DNA of 64,000 nt from Cephalopachus bancanus. Lineage: Eukaryota > Chordata > Mammalia > Primates > Tarsiidae. Shown piece after piece: positions 21,661 through 33,142 of the stretch. The notes under the pieces were generated by a model. That model did no database searches and had not been told where the DNA came from. It saw only the letters and a list, made by a program, of their open reading frames with translations. The position numbers were made by a program, and so were the translations under genes. The number at the start of each line of letters is the position of its first letter. The first letter of the stretch is position 1. The stretch lies in NCBI GenBank assembly GCA_027257055.1, contig JAPVLO010000162.1, forward strand, positions 1,736,001 to 1,800,000. Reading direction: 5' to 3'.

Positions 21661-22299
21661 AACAAAACAAAAACCCTGCCCCCAAAACAAAACAAACCCC
21701 CCCGAATCCAACGTGGTCCAGAGAGTGGAAGCCAGCCCCCCTGTTAAGTGAGTACCAGAACCCTGTGCTTCTCCCTTTCTAGAATCTATTATTTAACGTT
21801 CATGTACATTTCCCCAATAACTGTGGGGGCCCAAGGCCTAGAGTATGGGTCTGTTCTTCACCAATACATCCTTAGTGCCTTGTACAGTGCATGAAATAAA
21901 TACGCTTCTCGATATTTATTGAAGGGAAAGAGGGAGGAAAGAAGGTGAAAAGTGGAAGTTGGGGCATAGACTGGGGACTAGAAACTGGTGAGAAACATTG
22001 TGGAGTGTGTGTGTTTGATTTGCTTGGGAACTGGGCTTTGAGGAGCTACAAACATGGTGGCATATTTTATTACAGGTGTCCAGGGTGGGACTGACCAGAG
22101 GGATGAGCTCAAGCCAGAGGGTCAGTCAAATGGCGAGCCCCTTGCCTACAGGCCTGGGGCCAGAGCTCAGAAGGGGTTGGAGGCTGGGGAGAAGAGGAGG
22201 GTGGTGAGGAGTAACTCCTAGTAGGAAAGAGTCTGCAGTGTCTAAATTACCCTTTGCCCTGGGAAACATGTGGTGTACAAAGGTATGTCTGGAATTGTT
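21661..22299. other. Unassigned non-coding sequence
   Basis: A-rich start from the Alu tail, then no recognisable feature. Confidence 0.35.
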
Positions 22300-22592
22300 A
22301 GACCTGCCCACCTATAGTTCTGGAGGTCAGAAGTGTGAAAGGGGCTGACTGGGCTCACATCAAGGTTCAAAGGGAGAATCTGACTCCTTGTCTCTTCTAG
22401 CTTCTGGTGATCACTTGCATTCATTTTCTCACGGTTCTCTTCCTTGGTCTTCGAAGCAGAGTGTGATATCTCTCTGTGCCTTTCTTACATAGCCACATCT
22501 TCCCCTTTCTTCTGCCTTTCTCTTCTACTCTTAAGGACCCTTGTGATTACATTAGACCCACTCAGACAATCCAGGATAATCTCCCTATTTTA

Positions 22593-22906
22593 TTTTATTT
22601 TTGGCAACAGGGTCTCACTCTGTCATCCATGCTAGAGTGCAGTGGTGCAGTCTCGGCTCACCACTACCTAGATCTCCTGGGCTCAGGCGATCCTTCCACC
22701 TCAGTGTTCTGAGTAGCTGAGATTACAGGCATATGCTACCATGCCCAGCTAGTTTTCGTTCTTTCTTTCTTTCTTTCTTTCTTTTTTTTTTGTAACAATG
22801 AGGTCTCACTATGTTGCCCAGGTCTCAAACTCATGGGCTCAAGTGATTCTCCCACCTTGGCCTCCCAAAGTGCTAGGTTTACAGGCGTGAGCCACTGTGC
22901 TTGGGT
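22593..22906 (-). repeat. Dimeric Alu, older type
   Basis: Flanked by identical 13-bp TCTCCCTATTTTA (22580-22592 and 22907-22919). A (TTTC)n tract at 22758-22790 lies in the linker between the arms. Confidence 0.92.
22758..22792. repeat. (TTTC)n microsatellite inside Alu linker
   Basis: About six TTTC units followed by T-rich sequence, grown in the A-rich middle of the Alu. Confidence 0.85.
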
Positions 22907-23045
22907 TCTCCCTATTTTAAAGTCAGTCAATTAACAACTTTAATTCCCCTTTGCCATGTAACTTAAGATAGTCACAGGTTGTAGGAATTAGGACATGAAC
23001 ATCTTGGGGGTGGGGGTGGCTATTGGTCTGTCTGACTACAATGTA

Positions 23046-23625
23046 CCCATTTTGTAAATTTTCTACCTAGAAATAGCTTTTGGCAAAAGCAAAATGCAAA
23101 ATCGAATTTTTTCCCAATTTGCTTCAGATACTAGTGAATGAATCCTAGCAGTATTCTTTTCCATGGATAACCAGCAACACCTAGTGTCTCTCCAAATAAA
23201 TTTCAACTGAAAACTTAAAGTGTCCTATAATTAAGTTCAGTGACTGGTGATGAAGAAAGGAATTTCTCACTACTCCAAGAGGGAAATGAATGGTGATTCT
23301 CTTTTCTGTATGTTCTTTAGATTTATTTTGAGCCTTCATATCAGTGCAAACATCCAGAAGAATTTGGATTAATTGTGTTTGGTGCGTGGTGCCATACTGG
23401 GCTCTGTGGCAGATGCAGAAACATGAGAATGTCATCTCCGTCTTCGAATTGCTTTTGGTCTTGTTGGGCAGAAGAGACGCACTCTGGCGATTAAAGCACA
23501 TGTAATCATTTACAAAGTTTTGCCGGCGTAAGGACCAAGTGTGCCAGTTACAGTTAGGTTCAGTTGTACTTAGCAAAACTCAAAAGGATAGTGAGTGAAA
23601 TAGAGGAGAGCGAAATAGAGGAGAG
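23046..23625. other. Unassigned sequence with a 131-codon minus-strand open frame
   Basis: The open frame at 23181-23576 (minus) gives a Cys/His-containing sequence I do not recognise, and no splice or promoter context supports it. A perfect 14-bp direct repeat GAAATAGAGGAGAG (23597-23610, 23612-23625) ends the segment. Confidence 0.3.
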
Positions 23626-24239
23626 GTTTATTTCTTGGAAGAACTGGTGCAGTTACTTTAGAAAACAGGTTGGTGGTTCCTCAAAAAGTTAAATATACTG
23701 TTACTTCATGACCTAGCAATATATCTAAGAGAATTGAAAACACCCATCCACACAAAAAATGTGTACACGAATATTCATAGCAGCATTATTCACAAAAAAG
23801 AAGAAATAACCCAAATGCCCATCAACTGATCAATGGGTAAACAAAATGTGGTCTATTCATGCAATAAAAAATGATTCAACCATAAAAAGGAATCAAGCAT
23901 TGATACATGCTACAACATGAATAAAACTTCAATGCACCCTACTAAGTCAAAGAGGCCAACCACAAAAGGCCACGTACTGCATGATGTCCAGAACAGGCAA
24001 TCCATAGAGACAGAAAGCAGACTGGTGATTGCTAGGGACGGGGGGATGGGAAGACAGAGTGGGGGAGTGACTGCCAATGGGTACAGACTTATGTTTGGGG
24101 TAAAGTGTTCTGAAATTAGTGGTGGTGACTGAACAACTTTGTAGATGCAACAGAAACCCTAAAAACTATTGACTTGTGCACTTTAAATGGGTGAATTGTT
24201 TTGTGTGTGAATTATGTGTCAATAAAGTTACTAAAAAAA
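23626..24239 (+). mobile_element. L1M-type 3' end
   Basis: 'attcatagcagcattattca', 'caaatgcccatcaactgatc' and an end at 'tgtgtcaataaagttactaa' are an old L1 3' end in sense orientation. Decayed ORF2 terminus. Confidence 0.8.
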
Positions 24240-24630
24240 GCTGGGCATGGTGGTACATGCTTGTAATCCCAGCACTTTGGGAGGGTGAGGCAAGAGGATT
24301 GTGTGAGCCCAGGAATTCCAGACCAGCCTGGACAATTTGATGAGACCTCGTTTCTACAATAATAATAATAAAAAAATAGCCAGGTGTGGTGGTACACACC
24401 CATAGTCTTAGCTACTTGGAAGGCTGAGGTGGAAGGATTGCCTGAGCCCAGGAGTTTGAGAACAGCCTGGGCAATTTAGTGAGACCTCATGTCTACAGTA
24501 AATTAAAAAATTATTGGAAGGTGAGGTGGAAGGATCACCTGAGTCCAGCAGGTCGAGGCTGAGGTGAGCCGTGAGCATGCCCCTGCACTCCAGCCTTGGC
24601 GACAGAGTAGGAGTCTGACTCAGAAAAAAA
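24240..24630 (+). repeat. Trimeric Alu (three-arm) element
   Basis: Arm 1 (24240 to about 24375) is a left arm. Arm 2 (about 24376-24510) starts like a right arm and continues as a left arm. Arm 3 (about 24511-24615) is the rest of a right arm. The whole 391-bp unit is bounded by one 16-bp duplication, AAAGTTACTAAAAAAA (24224-24239 and 24631-24646), and by no internal duplication. Confidence 0.85.
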
Positions 24631-24650
24631 AAGTTACTAAAAAAATACCA

Positions 24651-25317
24651 AGAGGATCAAGGAGACAAAAAAAGGTGATGAGTAATTAGAGAACACGATC
24701 TCTATTCGTTTTTTCCTCCGAGTTCTTCCTCCAGGTCTCAGAGTGGTCATCCTTTTCTTTTCTGTGAGTTTGGTCTCTCTCCCTCTCCTTCTCTGGGGCT
24801 ACATTCAGCAGAACAATCAGTATATGAGGCTGACTCTGGCCCTAGACTAGGAGAGAGATGGCAGTTCTCTTCCCTATGGAGAGTACCCGGGGAACGTGCT
24901 GATGGATATGGGGAGGACAATAAGATTCATGCCCCCTCACTCCTGAGAGCGCCCCCCCCATAAGAGGTACCTTGGGCCCTAGGAGACCCCAGTCCTGATG
25001 GCACAGAGAGGGGGTCTGTGAGCCTGACACACCCCTGCGGCTCAGCACACAGCTCTCCCATTTGTTTGGGGAGTGAAGGCCCTGAGATGGGAGTGCTCAC
25101 AGCTGTGTTCCTAGTGTCCTCAGTGGGTGAGAACCAGCAGTATCTCCCTCACTGGCCTATGCTCTGCGCCACGAGAGGGAAGGCTGGCTACCTTCCCTCT
25201 CATCCTCTTTGAGGACAATCATCCATCTGATGTTTCCTTCACAGTCATGTGCCTTTATTCTTGATCTGTTTCCTGCTCCTCATCTTGTGCTGTACAAACC
25301 AAAGTACTGTTTATTTT
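24651..25317. other. Unassigned non-coding sequence
   Basis: Moderately GC-rich, no repeat recognised. Opposing 64- and 68-codon frames have no recognisable product. Confidence 0.35.
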
Positions 25318-25400
25318 CTCCCTCCCTCCCTCCCTTTCTCCCTCCCTCCTTCTTTCCTTTCTTCTTTCCTTCCTCTCTTTCTCCCTTCCTTCCTTCCTTG
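25318..25400. repeat. (CCCT)n/(CTTT)n polypyrimidine tract
   Basis: About 80 bases of pure C/T directly upstream of an antisense Alu. Derived from the Alu tail and likely unstable. Confidence 0.85.
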
Positions 25401-25672
25401 AGGTGAAGTCTCACTCTGTCGCCCAGGTGACAGTCATGGTTCTCTGCAGCCTCAACCTCCTGAGCTCAGACATCCTTCTACCTCAGCCTCCCAAGTGGCT
25501 AAGACTACAGGCACACACCACCAGGCCTGGCTAATTTTCCAAAATTTCTTTTTGTGGAGCCAGGCCTTACTATGTTGCTCAGGCTGGTCTTGAATTCCTG
25601 GGCTCAAGCAATCCTTCTGCCCTGGCCTCTCAAAGAGCTGGGGTTATAGCCAATGAGCCACCATGCCTGGCC
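25400..25672 (-). repeat. Dimeric Alu, old type
   Basis: GAGGTGAAGTCTCACTCTG start, both arms, end at CATGCCTGGCC. AAAGTACT is repeated near both ends (25301-25308 and 25673-25680). Confidence 0.88.
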
Positions 25673-25680
25673 AAAGTACT

Positions 25681-26277
25681 ATTTCTTACAGGACAAGATA
25701 CCACTCCTCATATCACTGTAATAGTCATTTCACTTGTTCTAATAGGCCTTTATTAAACTGCAGTCTGGATCAGGGTCCACGCATTGTCCTAAGTGACTCA
25801 CATCTGCCTGTATGACCTTCCTCCCCATGCTCATGGGTTCCTGGGGTCTAGGTCATGTGGAGATGCGTGGAGGGTGAGTCTGAGATGGCAGATTCATTGG
25901 AAAAGAGAGTGTCCCAATTGTCACAGCCAAGAGAAGCCTAAGGAGACGTGATGACTAAATGCAATATAGAATCCTGGGCAGAAAAAGGACATTAGGTAAA
26001 TACTAAGGACTTGTGAGTAAAGTATGGACTTGAGTTAATGACAGTGTATCCACATTAGATCATTAATGTAACACGGTGCCATATTATTGTACCATGTTCA
26101 TAATTGGGAAAGCCGGGATTGGGGTGTGTGGGAGCTCCCTGTATTGTCTGTGAAATTTTATTTTTTTAGGAAAAGGAGGGATTGAAGAGGTGGAGGAAAG
26201 GGAGTGAGATGACTTGGCAGCTGGCCCTTTGCTTCAAGTGGTGACTGGTTTTCCCAAGAAGTATTCACACATTCAGT
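25681..26277. other. Unassigned non-coding sequence
   Basis: No gene or repeat recognised. Confidence 0.35.
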
Positions 26278-26704
26278 CTAGTGAGTTGAATAAGGTCCTC
26301 CAAAAATTATGTCTACCAGGAACCTCAGAATGGGACCTTATTTGGAATTAGGGTCTTGTAGATATAATCAGTTAAGATGAGGTCATACTGGATCAGAATG
26401 GACTTTAATTAATGATTGTTGTCCTTATAAGAGGAGAGGACTCAGACAGAGACAGGAAAGAAGGCCATATGAAGACAGAGGCAGAGGTTGGGATAATGTA
26501 GCTACAAGTCAAGGAACATCAAGAATTGCTGGAAGCTACCAAAGCTAGGAAGAGGCTAGAGGATTCTGAAGCCCTTAGAGGGAGCATGGCTCTGCCAGCT
26601 CCTTAACTTTGGACTTTTAACCTTCAGAGCTGCGAAAGAATGAATTTCTGTTGTGATAAGCCATCTGCTTTGTGGTACTTTGTTATGGCAGTCCTAGGAG
26701 ATGA
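26278..26704 (+). repeat. MLT1 (MaLR) LTR
   Basis: 'acctcagaatgggaccttat', 'gccatatgaagacagaggca' and 'tactttgttatggcagtcct' appear in LTR order. A solo, decayed LTR of a MaLR (ERVL-related) element; no internal part. Confidence 0.8.
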
Positions 26705-26737
26705 TGCTATTGAAGATATACCGCACTTACCTATATA

Positions 26738-27345
26738 CAAAGGGGGACCCAAAAAAACCCGGAATTTATTTATAAAACACTGAACATTTATTCTTACAGG
26801 TTTAAACTTCATTCCCTTTCAAAGTACTGTCTGTTTAATGCAATACACCTACTAAGACTCTTTTTCCATTGTTCTGAACAGTTTTTGAAATTGCCCATTT
26901 TGATGTCTTTTAGTGCTTCTGCTGTTTTTTGTTTCACCTCTTCCATATCAGCAAAATGTTTCCCTTTGAGTGCTTTTTTCATCCAGGGAAACCAAAAAAG
27001 TCATTCGGGGCAAGATTGGGTGAATAGGGAGGGTAAGATGTGGGATCATGTCTTTTTTGGTCAAAAACTGCTGAACACTCAACACCACGTAGGCAGGCTG
27101 TTCCTGTAAATCACCCATCATAAATAAGCAAACAGGTTGAAAGAATCTAAAAATAAAATAAAATAAAATAAAATAAAATAAAATAAAATAAAATAAAATA
27201 ACTGAAGCCGAACGCAGCACCTGACAATGCTAGCTGGTCCACTGATGCTGATGGATTCCTAGAACACTTACCTAGTGGGAGAAACCTATACTATCAGGGG
27301 CCTGCCCTCCAAAAGATAATTCTGGATTTTTCTGGGTCCCTTCTC
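26738..27345 (-). mobile_element. Tc1/mariner element (MARNA-like), second copy
   Basis: GGGACCCAAAAAAACCCGGAA (left) and TCTGGATTTTTCTGGGTCCC (right) are the terminal inverted repeats. The interior is colinear with the copies at 39.3 and 53.8 kb. The transposase is decayed. A pure (AAAAT)n expansion interrupts it. Confidence 0.8.
27149..27203. repeat. (AAAAT)n microsatellite inside mariner copy
   Basis: About ten uninterrupted AAAAT units, at the place where the sibling copies have a short A-run. Likely variable between individuals. Confidence 0.9.
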
Positions 27346-28150
27346 ATATGTCCCTTTGAGGGCTTGGGGTTATGGGAATTCTGTTTCCAGGAAGATCTGA
27401 GGCCGGGAGATGGTGCCTCATACTTGTGGGCCCTGATAGGGTCCCAAAAATTAATTAGTATTTAGTATAGGTGATAAACCCCTGCCTTTGCTCCCCACCG
27501 TGAAGTCTCCCCCAGGGGCATTTCTTCATGAAGTCCTCGTACCATTATCTGAAGGAGCCACAAAGTGTAGCTCCCTCCTGCAAAGGCCACCCCATGGTTC
27601 TGTGGCACGTGCTCATTTTCACTCCCACCCTAGGGCTACCTTTCCGGCATCTCCAAACAGAAGCTCCTCTCTTTTCAGATCCTTGACCTGCTTGATCCCT
27701 GTGACCTCTAATATTATTAACCATCCCTTCCAGAAATTTCTCTCCCAGGCAGCAATACCTCTTTCTTCTTTCTCCTGTGGCTTCCTCCCTTCTTATGTTT
27801 GTAATTTAATTGTCTCTTCTTCCTCAACCTCGCTAAAAAATGCTGACACTCACTTGGATCTGTGTTTGCTCTTCTGATGCTCCAAAACTCTCTTGGGTAA
27901 CCCTCTGGTCTCCTTCCTTTAACTACCACCCACCACGCAACTCCCAAGTCTCTGTTCCAGTTCATTGCTTTCCCTTGAGCTCCAGCTTCATGCAGTTGAT
28001 GTGATGCATCCCTCTGGGGGTGCCTGGCAATTCAGACTAAGTGTGCTGTAATCCCTTTGCTGATTTCTCTTTTCCCTTGGCTAGAATCACAGACTCTCCC
28101 CTTTCAAAATGAAGAATTCAGGCAGAGTTTTTAATTAAGATTAAAAAGAT
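27346..28150. other. Unassigned, possible L2-type pyrimidine-rich sequence
   Basis: 27480-27960 is C/T-rich in a way seen in L2 relics, but I cannot anchor it. The 129-codon plus-strand frame at 27488-27877 is compositionally biased and unrecognised. Confidence 0.3.
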
Positions 28151-28152
28151 AG

Positions 28153-28455
28153 GCTGGGTGTGGTGGCTCATGCCTGGAAACCCAGCACTTTGGGAGCCTG
28201 AGGCGAGAGGATTGCTTGACCCCGGGAGTTTGAGATTAGCCTAGGCAACATAGCAAGACTTTGTCTCTAAAAAAATAATAATAATAAAAATAAAAAAATT
28301 AGCTGGATGTAGTGGTGCATGCCTTTAGTTTCAACTACTTGGGAGACTGAGGTGGGAGGATTGCCCAAATCCAGGAAGTCAAGGCTGTGATGAGCTATGA
28401 TCATACCATTGCACTCCAGCCTGTGCAACAGTGATACCCATATTCAAAAATATAA
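28153..28455 (+). repeat. Dimeric Alu, old type
   Basis: Sense copy with an ATA-rich linker at 28268-28298 and a degraded tail. Confidence 0.88.
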
Positions 28456-28458
28456 AAT

Positions 28459-28785
28459 AATGGCTCATGCCTGTAATCCCAGCACTTTGGGGGGCCAAGG
28501 TGAGAGGATTGCCTGAACCCAGGGGTTCAAGACCAGCCTGGGGAACTTGGTGAGACCTCGTCTCTACAATATATCAAAAAATTAGCTGGGCGTGGTAACA
28601 CGTGCCTATACTTCTGGCTACTTGGAAGGCTGAGGTGGAAGGATCACCTGAGCCCAGTGAGTTGATGCTGGGGTGGCTGTGAGCATGTCACTGCACTCTA
28701 CCTGGGCGACAAAGTGATACTCTGACTAAAAAAAAAAAACAAAAACAATAAAATAAAATAAAATAAAAATAAAAAGATAGGTATT
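28459..28785 (+). repeat. Dimeric Alu, 5' end shortened, with A-rich/AAAAT tail
   Basis: Starts inside the left arm (GGCTCATGCCTGTAATCCC), so about 10 bases are missing. The tail contains AAAAT units. Sits directly behind another Alu in the same orientation. Confidence 0.88.
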
Positions 28786-29419
28786 GAGTAGTTTTGGAGG
28801 AAGTAAAAAAGAACAAAAAAACCACTCTCAAAGAATTATGGTTGTTGACAGTCCAGGAATTACCTAATCAATAGACTATCAAAGCTTATCTATACAAACC
28901 TAATATGATTCAAGAGGATTTTAGGACACAAAATATACATGGTTGAGGAAATTATAAGCAAAAGCAGAACACATTTCATAGATCGTTTGATCTCTCTCCT
29001 TTCCAGTTCTCACATCTGACATAGAGACTTTGGCCACCTTGTTTTGCCCTCAGGCCTAGCTGGGCCCTTTGGAGTCTCCTAAGTGACCGGAAAAGCAGTC
29101 TCTTCCTGTTCCTCTCCTCATCCCTGCAGTGACTCTGCCTTTCCTTTCTGTGATGACACCCTCCTGGTTTTGCTGTCAGTGCATTCCAGCAGGTGGATGG
29201 ACCTAGAACCTCTGTCTGATCCACAGTCTTGAGGCTTGTGTGACTTGAGGCCATCACGCTTCTATCTTCAACCACCTGGGTCAGAGTCCAGACTAGTAAA
29301 CTCGTCCATGAGATCATAAGAAAGATCAAAAGTCTGCAATGATCCAGGGGCCACTTAAAGTGTTTATGGATCTGGAAGTAAGCTGGAGAGTTGAGAGCGA
29401 GAGTGGAGAACTCACATAA
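28786..29419. other. Unassigned non-coding sequence
   Basis: No repeat recognised. The 117-codon minus-strand frame at 28976-29329 has no recognisable domain. Confidence 0.35.
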
Positions 29420-30160
29420 TTAGATTTCCACAAGTGTAAAATTATCTAATTCCAGCATCCCATTGCTAAAGATGTTGAAGTCCTGACATTAGAGGCTCAG
29501 CAGTGTACTGATGAAGATTCTTGGCTATTTCCACTGGTACATTAAAGCACAGTTTGTTTCTGAGATCTTCAGTAATGATTAGAAGTGTGCCCCTAAGCAG
29601 TTCTAAGCTCCGTTCTGACACTCATGTCTTAATTAAATGGGTTTTGACTCATCAGGATTTAGCTACCCATTTTTCCTTAACAGGATGCTTTCGTTGTTTT
29701 GTGCAATTAGAAGGAGGAGGCTCACAAAAGTCATCACATTACAGAAGAGATATGACAGAAGAGACCATTAACTCTACCTTACTGTAAAAATCCCAGCAGT
29801 AATTAGGAACTTACGTAAACAGCACATCTTAAATGATTTAGTTGACAATCTCTAATAACAGTGCCAGCAGTGCGGTACACTTTATTCTTCATTAAAGCAA
29901 AAGTGATTAGTCTGCTGTATAACCTAATCATCTGAAAATGTAATTCCCAGAACAACATTTGTTGTTACTGCTTTGTAAAAGGGCAGATTAAAGACAGAAT
30001 TTTGACACATCAAATTAAACTGCAGCATAAAAGCCAAAATAAGTATTTTCTCCACTAGAGGGCTGGTGCCTGTGCTGCCTTGGAAAGTCCTTTCCTTGGA
30101 CGGCAGGGGGGATGGAGTTGGGCGGAATCGAATTTTTTGCAAGTTTTAATTTTTTTCACT
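29420..30160. other. Repeat-free AT-rich segment, candidate conserved non-coding element
   Basis: No transposon signature over about 740 bases. The texture (A/T-rich with preserved homeodomain-like TAAT/ATTA sites and no simple repeats) resembles conserved enhancers. Conservation cannot be seen from one sequence. Confidence 0.2.
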
Positions 30161-30439
30161 ACCTGGATGAATTCCAGGAAGAAAACTTGCATAAGCCAAT
30201 TCTCTTGAGGGAGGAGTGGTTCTAGAAAGATGATTGACTTGAGATAATTGAGAGATTTTAAAACTTCAATTGAACAAGCAATTCAACATTTATTGAGATC
30301 CTTGGATATGTGAGGATGTGGGCTAGATATCAGATACAAAGTTAGCAAGATACTGGTTCTGGCCTCAAAGAGTCCGCTTGAAGTTAGGCATGGTCATGTC
30401 TTTTGCTTTGACTTACAGGAACTGTTGCAAATAATGGTT

Positions 30440-31155
30440 TCTGTTCCCCCCTTTCCCCAATTCATATGCTGAAATCCTAACCTTCAAAGTGATGGTATTA
30501 GGAGGTGAGACCTTCGGGAAGTAATTAGGCTATGAGGCAGAGCCCTCATGAACGGAGTACTGCCCTTGTAAGAAGAGACACCAGAGAACTTGCTTCCCAC
30601 CCTCACCTCCCCTTTTCTGCCATGTGAAATTACAGTGAGAAGGTGGCCATCTGCAAACCAAGAAGAGAGCCCTCAATCAGACATTGGATAGATCCACTGG
30701 CACCTTGATCTTAAACTTCCAGCTTCCAGAATTTTTATTGTATTTTATAGTTGTGAGGTACAAGTGATGGTTTGCAACATAAGTATGCTGCATGCAAGTG
30801 AAGTTTGGGCTTCTAGCTGGCCCTTTCTCCCCCAGTTGTGGACCATGTGCCCATTGTGTGGTCATGTGCCTCCCACTTCCCTCCCTCCCTTAGCTGTGTC
30901 CCATAACTCCTGATCCTACCCTTGTGCTAATATGACTGGTGCTCAGGGCCTGCTTATGAGTGAGTACATGCAATGTTCATTCTTTGTTCCTCTTATAGTT
31001 CACTTAGTATGATGGTCTCTGGCTGCATCCAAATTGTTGCAAAGGCTGTGATTTTGTTCCTTATCAGCCTCTAGAATTGTGAGTGATAAATGTTTGTTGT
31101 TTAAGTCACCCAGACTATGGTATTCTGTCATAGCAGCCTGAATTAATGCCACAGG
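30440..31155 (+). repeat. MaLR-type LTR split by an L1
   Basis: 'aattcatatgctgaaatcct', 'ggtattaggaggtgagacct' and, after the L1, 'gtttaagtcacccagactat' keep LTR order. Solo LTR-like relic. Confidence 0.65.
30734..31064 (-). mobile_element. L1 3' end (older L1MA-like), short
   Basis: Antisense 3' terminus 'ttttatagttgtgaggtac'. Flanked by CAGCTTCCAGAATT (30720-30733) and CAGCCTCTAGAATT (31065-31078), a 14-bp duplication with two mismatches. Confidence 0.8.
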
Positions 31156-31159
31156 GGCC

Positions 31160-31990
31160 CTTATGGCATTCCCCTACTCACAAGTGATGAGGAAGTTCTC
31201 CCTTTATTGCATCAAATCTAGCCCATCCTACCTATTACAGAACGTAAGTCAGATTGCCCAGCACAGGTGATGGTGGACAATCATTGAAATGACAGATGCA
31301 GAAGCGCAGGGATTGGCATGTAATAAGCCTCAGCAGAGGGTATCCCCCTGCTTTTCCTTTTAAAAATCATAAAAATAGGGATTATTTATCAAAAAAAGTA
31401 GATCTCTCTCACTCTCTCTCTCTTTCTCTCTCTCTCTGTGTGTCTTTTACTACAGCAATGTCTAGAAATACTTTATACAAAGTATTTCTTCATTTTGGGG
31501 GTGGGTAAGGGCAGGTCTGATTTTACAGTTACAATATGTGCTAAAGTCTGCTGACTGTCTCCCAATATTTATTTGCCTCTTCTCTCTTAGTAATAGCATC
31601 TCAGTGTTCAAGTGGGCATATTGCTGCCTTGGTATGACATCTGTCATGCTCCCTTGCAGCTATGTGTCACTGTGTGGCTATTAGACAATGAGAGCTTGAA
31701 AGGAAGTGTTGTGTGAGATCTCTGGGAAGCCTCCTTTTGAGGGAGGGAGTATCCTTGTTTTTTCTTTGCTCTGTTCTCCTGTCTGGGATGTGGATGCTGC
31801 AGTGGCTGAAAATCTCGTAGCCCTCTTGGACCATGAGGACGAGGGCCCCAGACAAGTTGGCCAGAAGATTCCTGGTTCCTTGAACACTTCATGGAGTGCT
31901 ATACAAGTCATGAAATGTCTACTTCTAAATTTTTTCTAGATGTAAAAGAAATACATTTCTAATGTGTTTAAGCCATTTTTTTTTAAATTT
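31160..31990. other. Unassigned non-coding sequence with a TC tract
   Basis: A (CT)n-rich run at 31404-31443. Opposing 60-80-codon frames at 31644-31939 have no recognisable product. Confidence 0.35.
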
Positions 31991-32125
31991 AAAATTTTAA
32001 TTTTGTTTTTTTATTTATCTTTTTTTATTGTGGTAAAAACATTACATAAAACTCACCATTTTAACAATTTTTAACTGTACAGTTCTGGAATGTTAACTAT
32101 ATTCATATAAGCTACTGTGGTTCTT
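31991..32125 (-). mobile_element. Old L1M 3'-end fragment
   Basis: 'ttgtggtaaaaacattacat' followed by 'actgtacagttctggaatg' resembles the antisense end of an old L1. Short and diverged. Confidence 0.4.
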
Positions 32126-32287
32126 AAAAAATTATCTGAAGTCAAACCTAGTTCTAACCAAAACACAGAGCAATTATTGGAGGTCAATACACTAACTTGT
32201 TACATTAACAGCACTCTCTCTTTTGTCAGTAAAGTGTACTAATCATGACCACTACACACATATTCCCAGCTATTAAATGATTTTCTA

Positions 32288-32432
32288 GGTTGGTGGCTCT
32301 TAAACGTGGGTGTGCATTAGAATCACCTGGAGAGTTCCTGATTCCGCAGATCCGGAGTGAGGCCTGGGAATTTGTGTTTCTAATAAGGTCCCAGGACCTT
32401 GATGCTGCTGAGAACTGCTGATCTAAGACACC
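32288..32432 (+). mobile_element. MER5A-like non-autonomous hAT element
   Basis: 'tgcattagaatcacctggag', 'gggaatttgtgtttctaata' and 'gctgctgagaactgctg' match MER5A order. Too short to code. Confidence 0.75.
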
Positions 32433-32687
32433 ACAATCTTTGGTTTTTATCAGTGGAGCTGAATGCTAACAGGGCTGTCCCACTGTGTTTGTTCTTAAAC
32501 TGCTTATATGTTTTGTATTTATGATTACCATCATGTACTTTAAGTAAATATGACACATCTATGAGAAATTCATTGAAAATAGAGTTGTTTCTGTGAAAAC
32601 TAAGTTGAGTGCTTTGGAACGACTTTATATAGGTATTCACTAAAATAATGCTACCAAGTAAGGTTTGGTAGGGACACTTTTTAAAAA
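32433..32687. other. Unassigned non-coding sequence
   Basis: AT-rich; part of a 123-codon minus-strand frame (32380-32751) that runs into an Alu. No recognisable protein. Confidence 0.3.
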
Positions 32688-32982
32688 AAAATTTGAGTTG
32701 GTGTCTCACGCTGCCACCCAGGTTGGAGTGCAGTGGCACTCTCACAGCCACCGCAGCCTCAACCTGCTGGGCTCAGGTGATCCTTCCGCCTCAGCCAGCC
32801 ATCCAAATAGCTGAAACTATAGGCGTGAACCACCATGACCAACTAATTTTTTGATTAATTGTAGAGATGAGGTCTTGCCATGTTGCCCAGGCTGGTCTCG
32901 AAACCATGCGCTCAGGCAATCCTCTCGCCTCTGCCTCCCAAAGTGCTGGAGTTACAGGCGTGAACCACAGTGCCCAGCACTG
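32688..32982 (-). repeat. Dimeric Alu, lineage type
   Basis: GAGTTGGTGTCTCACGCTG start, both arms, end at CAGTGCCCAGC. GGTAGGG(A/C)A flanks both ends (near 32667 and 32983). Confidence 0.9.
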
Positions 32983-33027
32983 GTAGGGCAACTACTAAAG
33001 ATCAGAGAGAGAGAAAAAAAAAAAACC

Positions 33028-33142
33028 CGACATGGTGGCCTGCACCTGTAGTCCCACTACTTGGAAGACTGAAGTGGGTGGATTGTCAGGATTTTGAGTC
33101 CAGTCTGGACAACATTTGGAGATCTCATCTCTAATTTAAAAG
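33028..33142 (+). repeat. Partial Alu arm
   Basis: About 115 bases beginning CATGGTGGCCTGCACCTGTA and ending near 'catctctaatttaaaa'. A fused or free monomer, diverged. Confidence 0.65.

Larger units (their letters stand above)
22300..23045 (-). repeat. MLT1-like (MaLR) LTR, antisense, split by Alu
   Basis: 'atagttctggaggtcagaag' at the left, 'cccttgtgattacattagac' before the Alu, and 'ttaattcccctttgccatgt' after it keep the order of an antisense MaLR-type LTR. Solo and decayed; no coding part. Confidence 0.6.

Noticed and set aside
23181..23576. 131-codon minus-strand frame with Cys and His residues
   Set aside because: Spacing does not match a zinc finger I know, and no supporting signals were found. 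Left unassigned.
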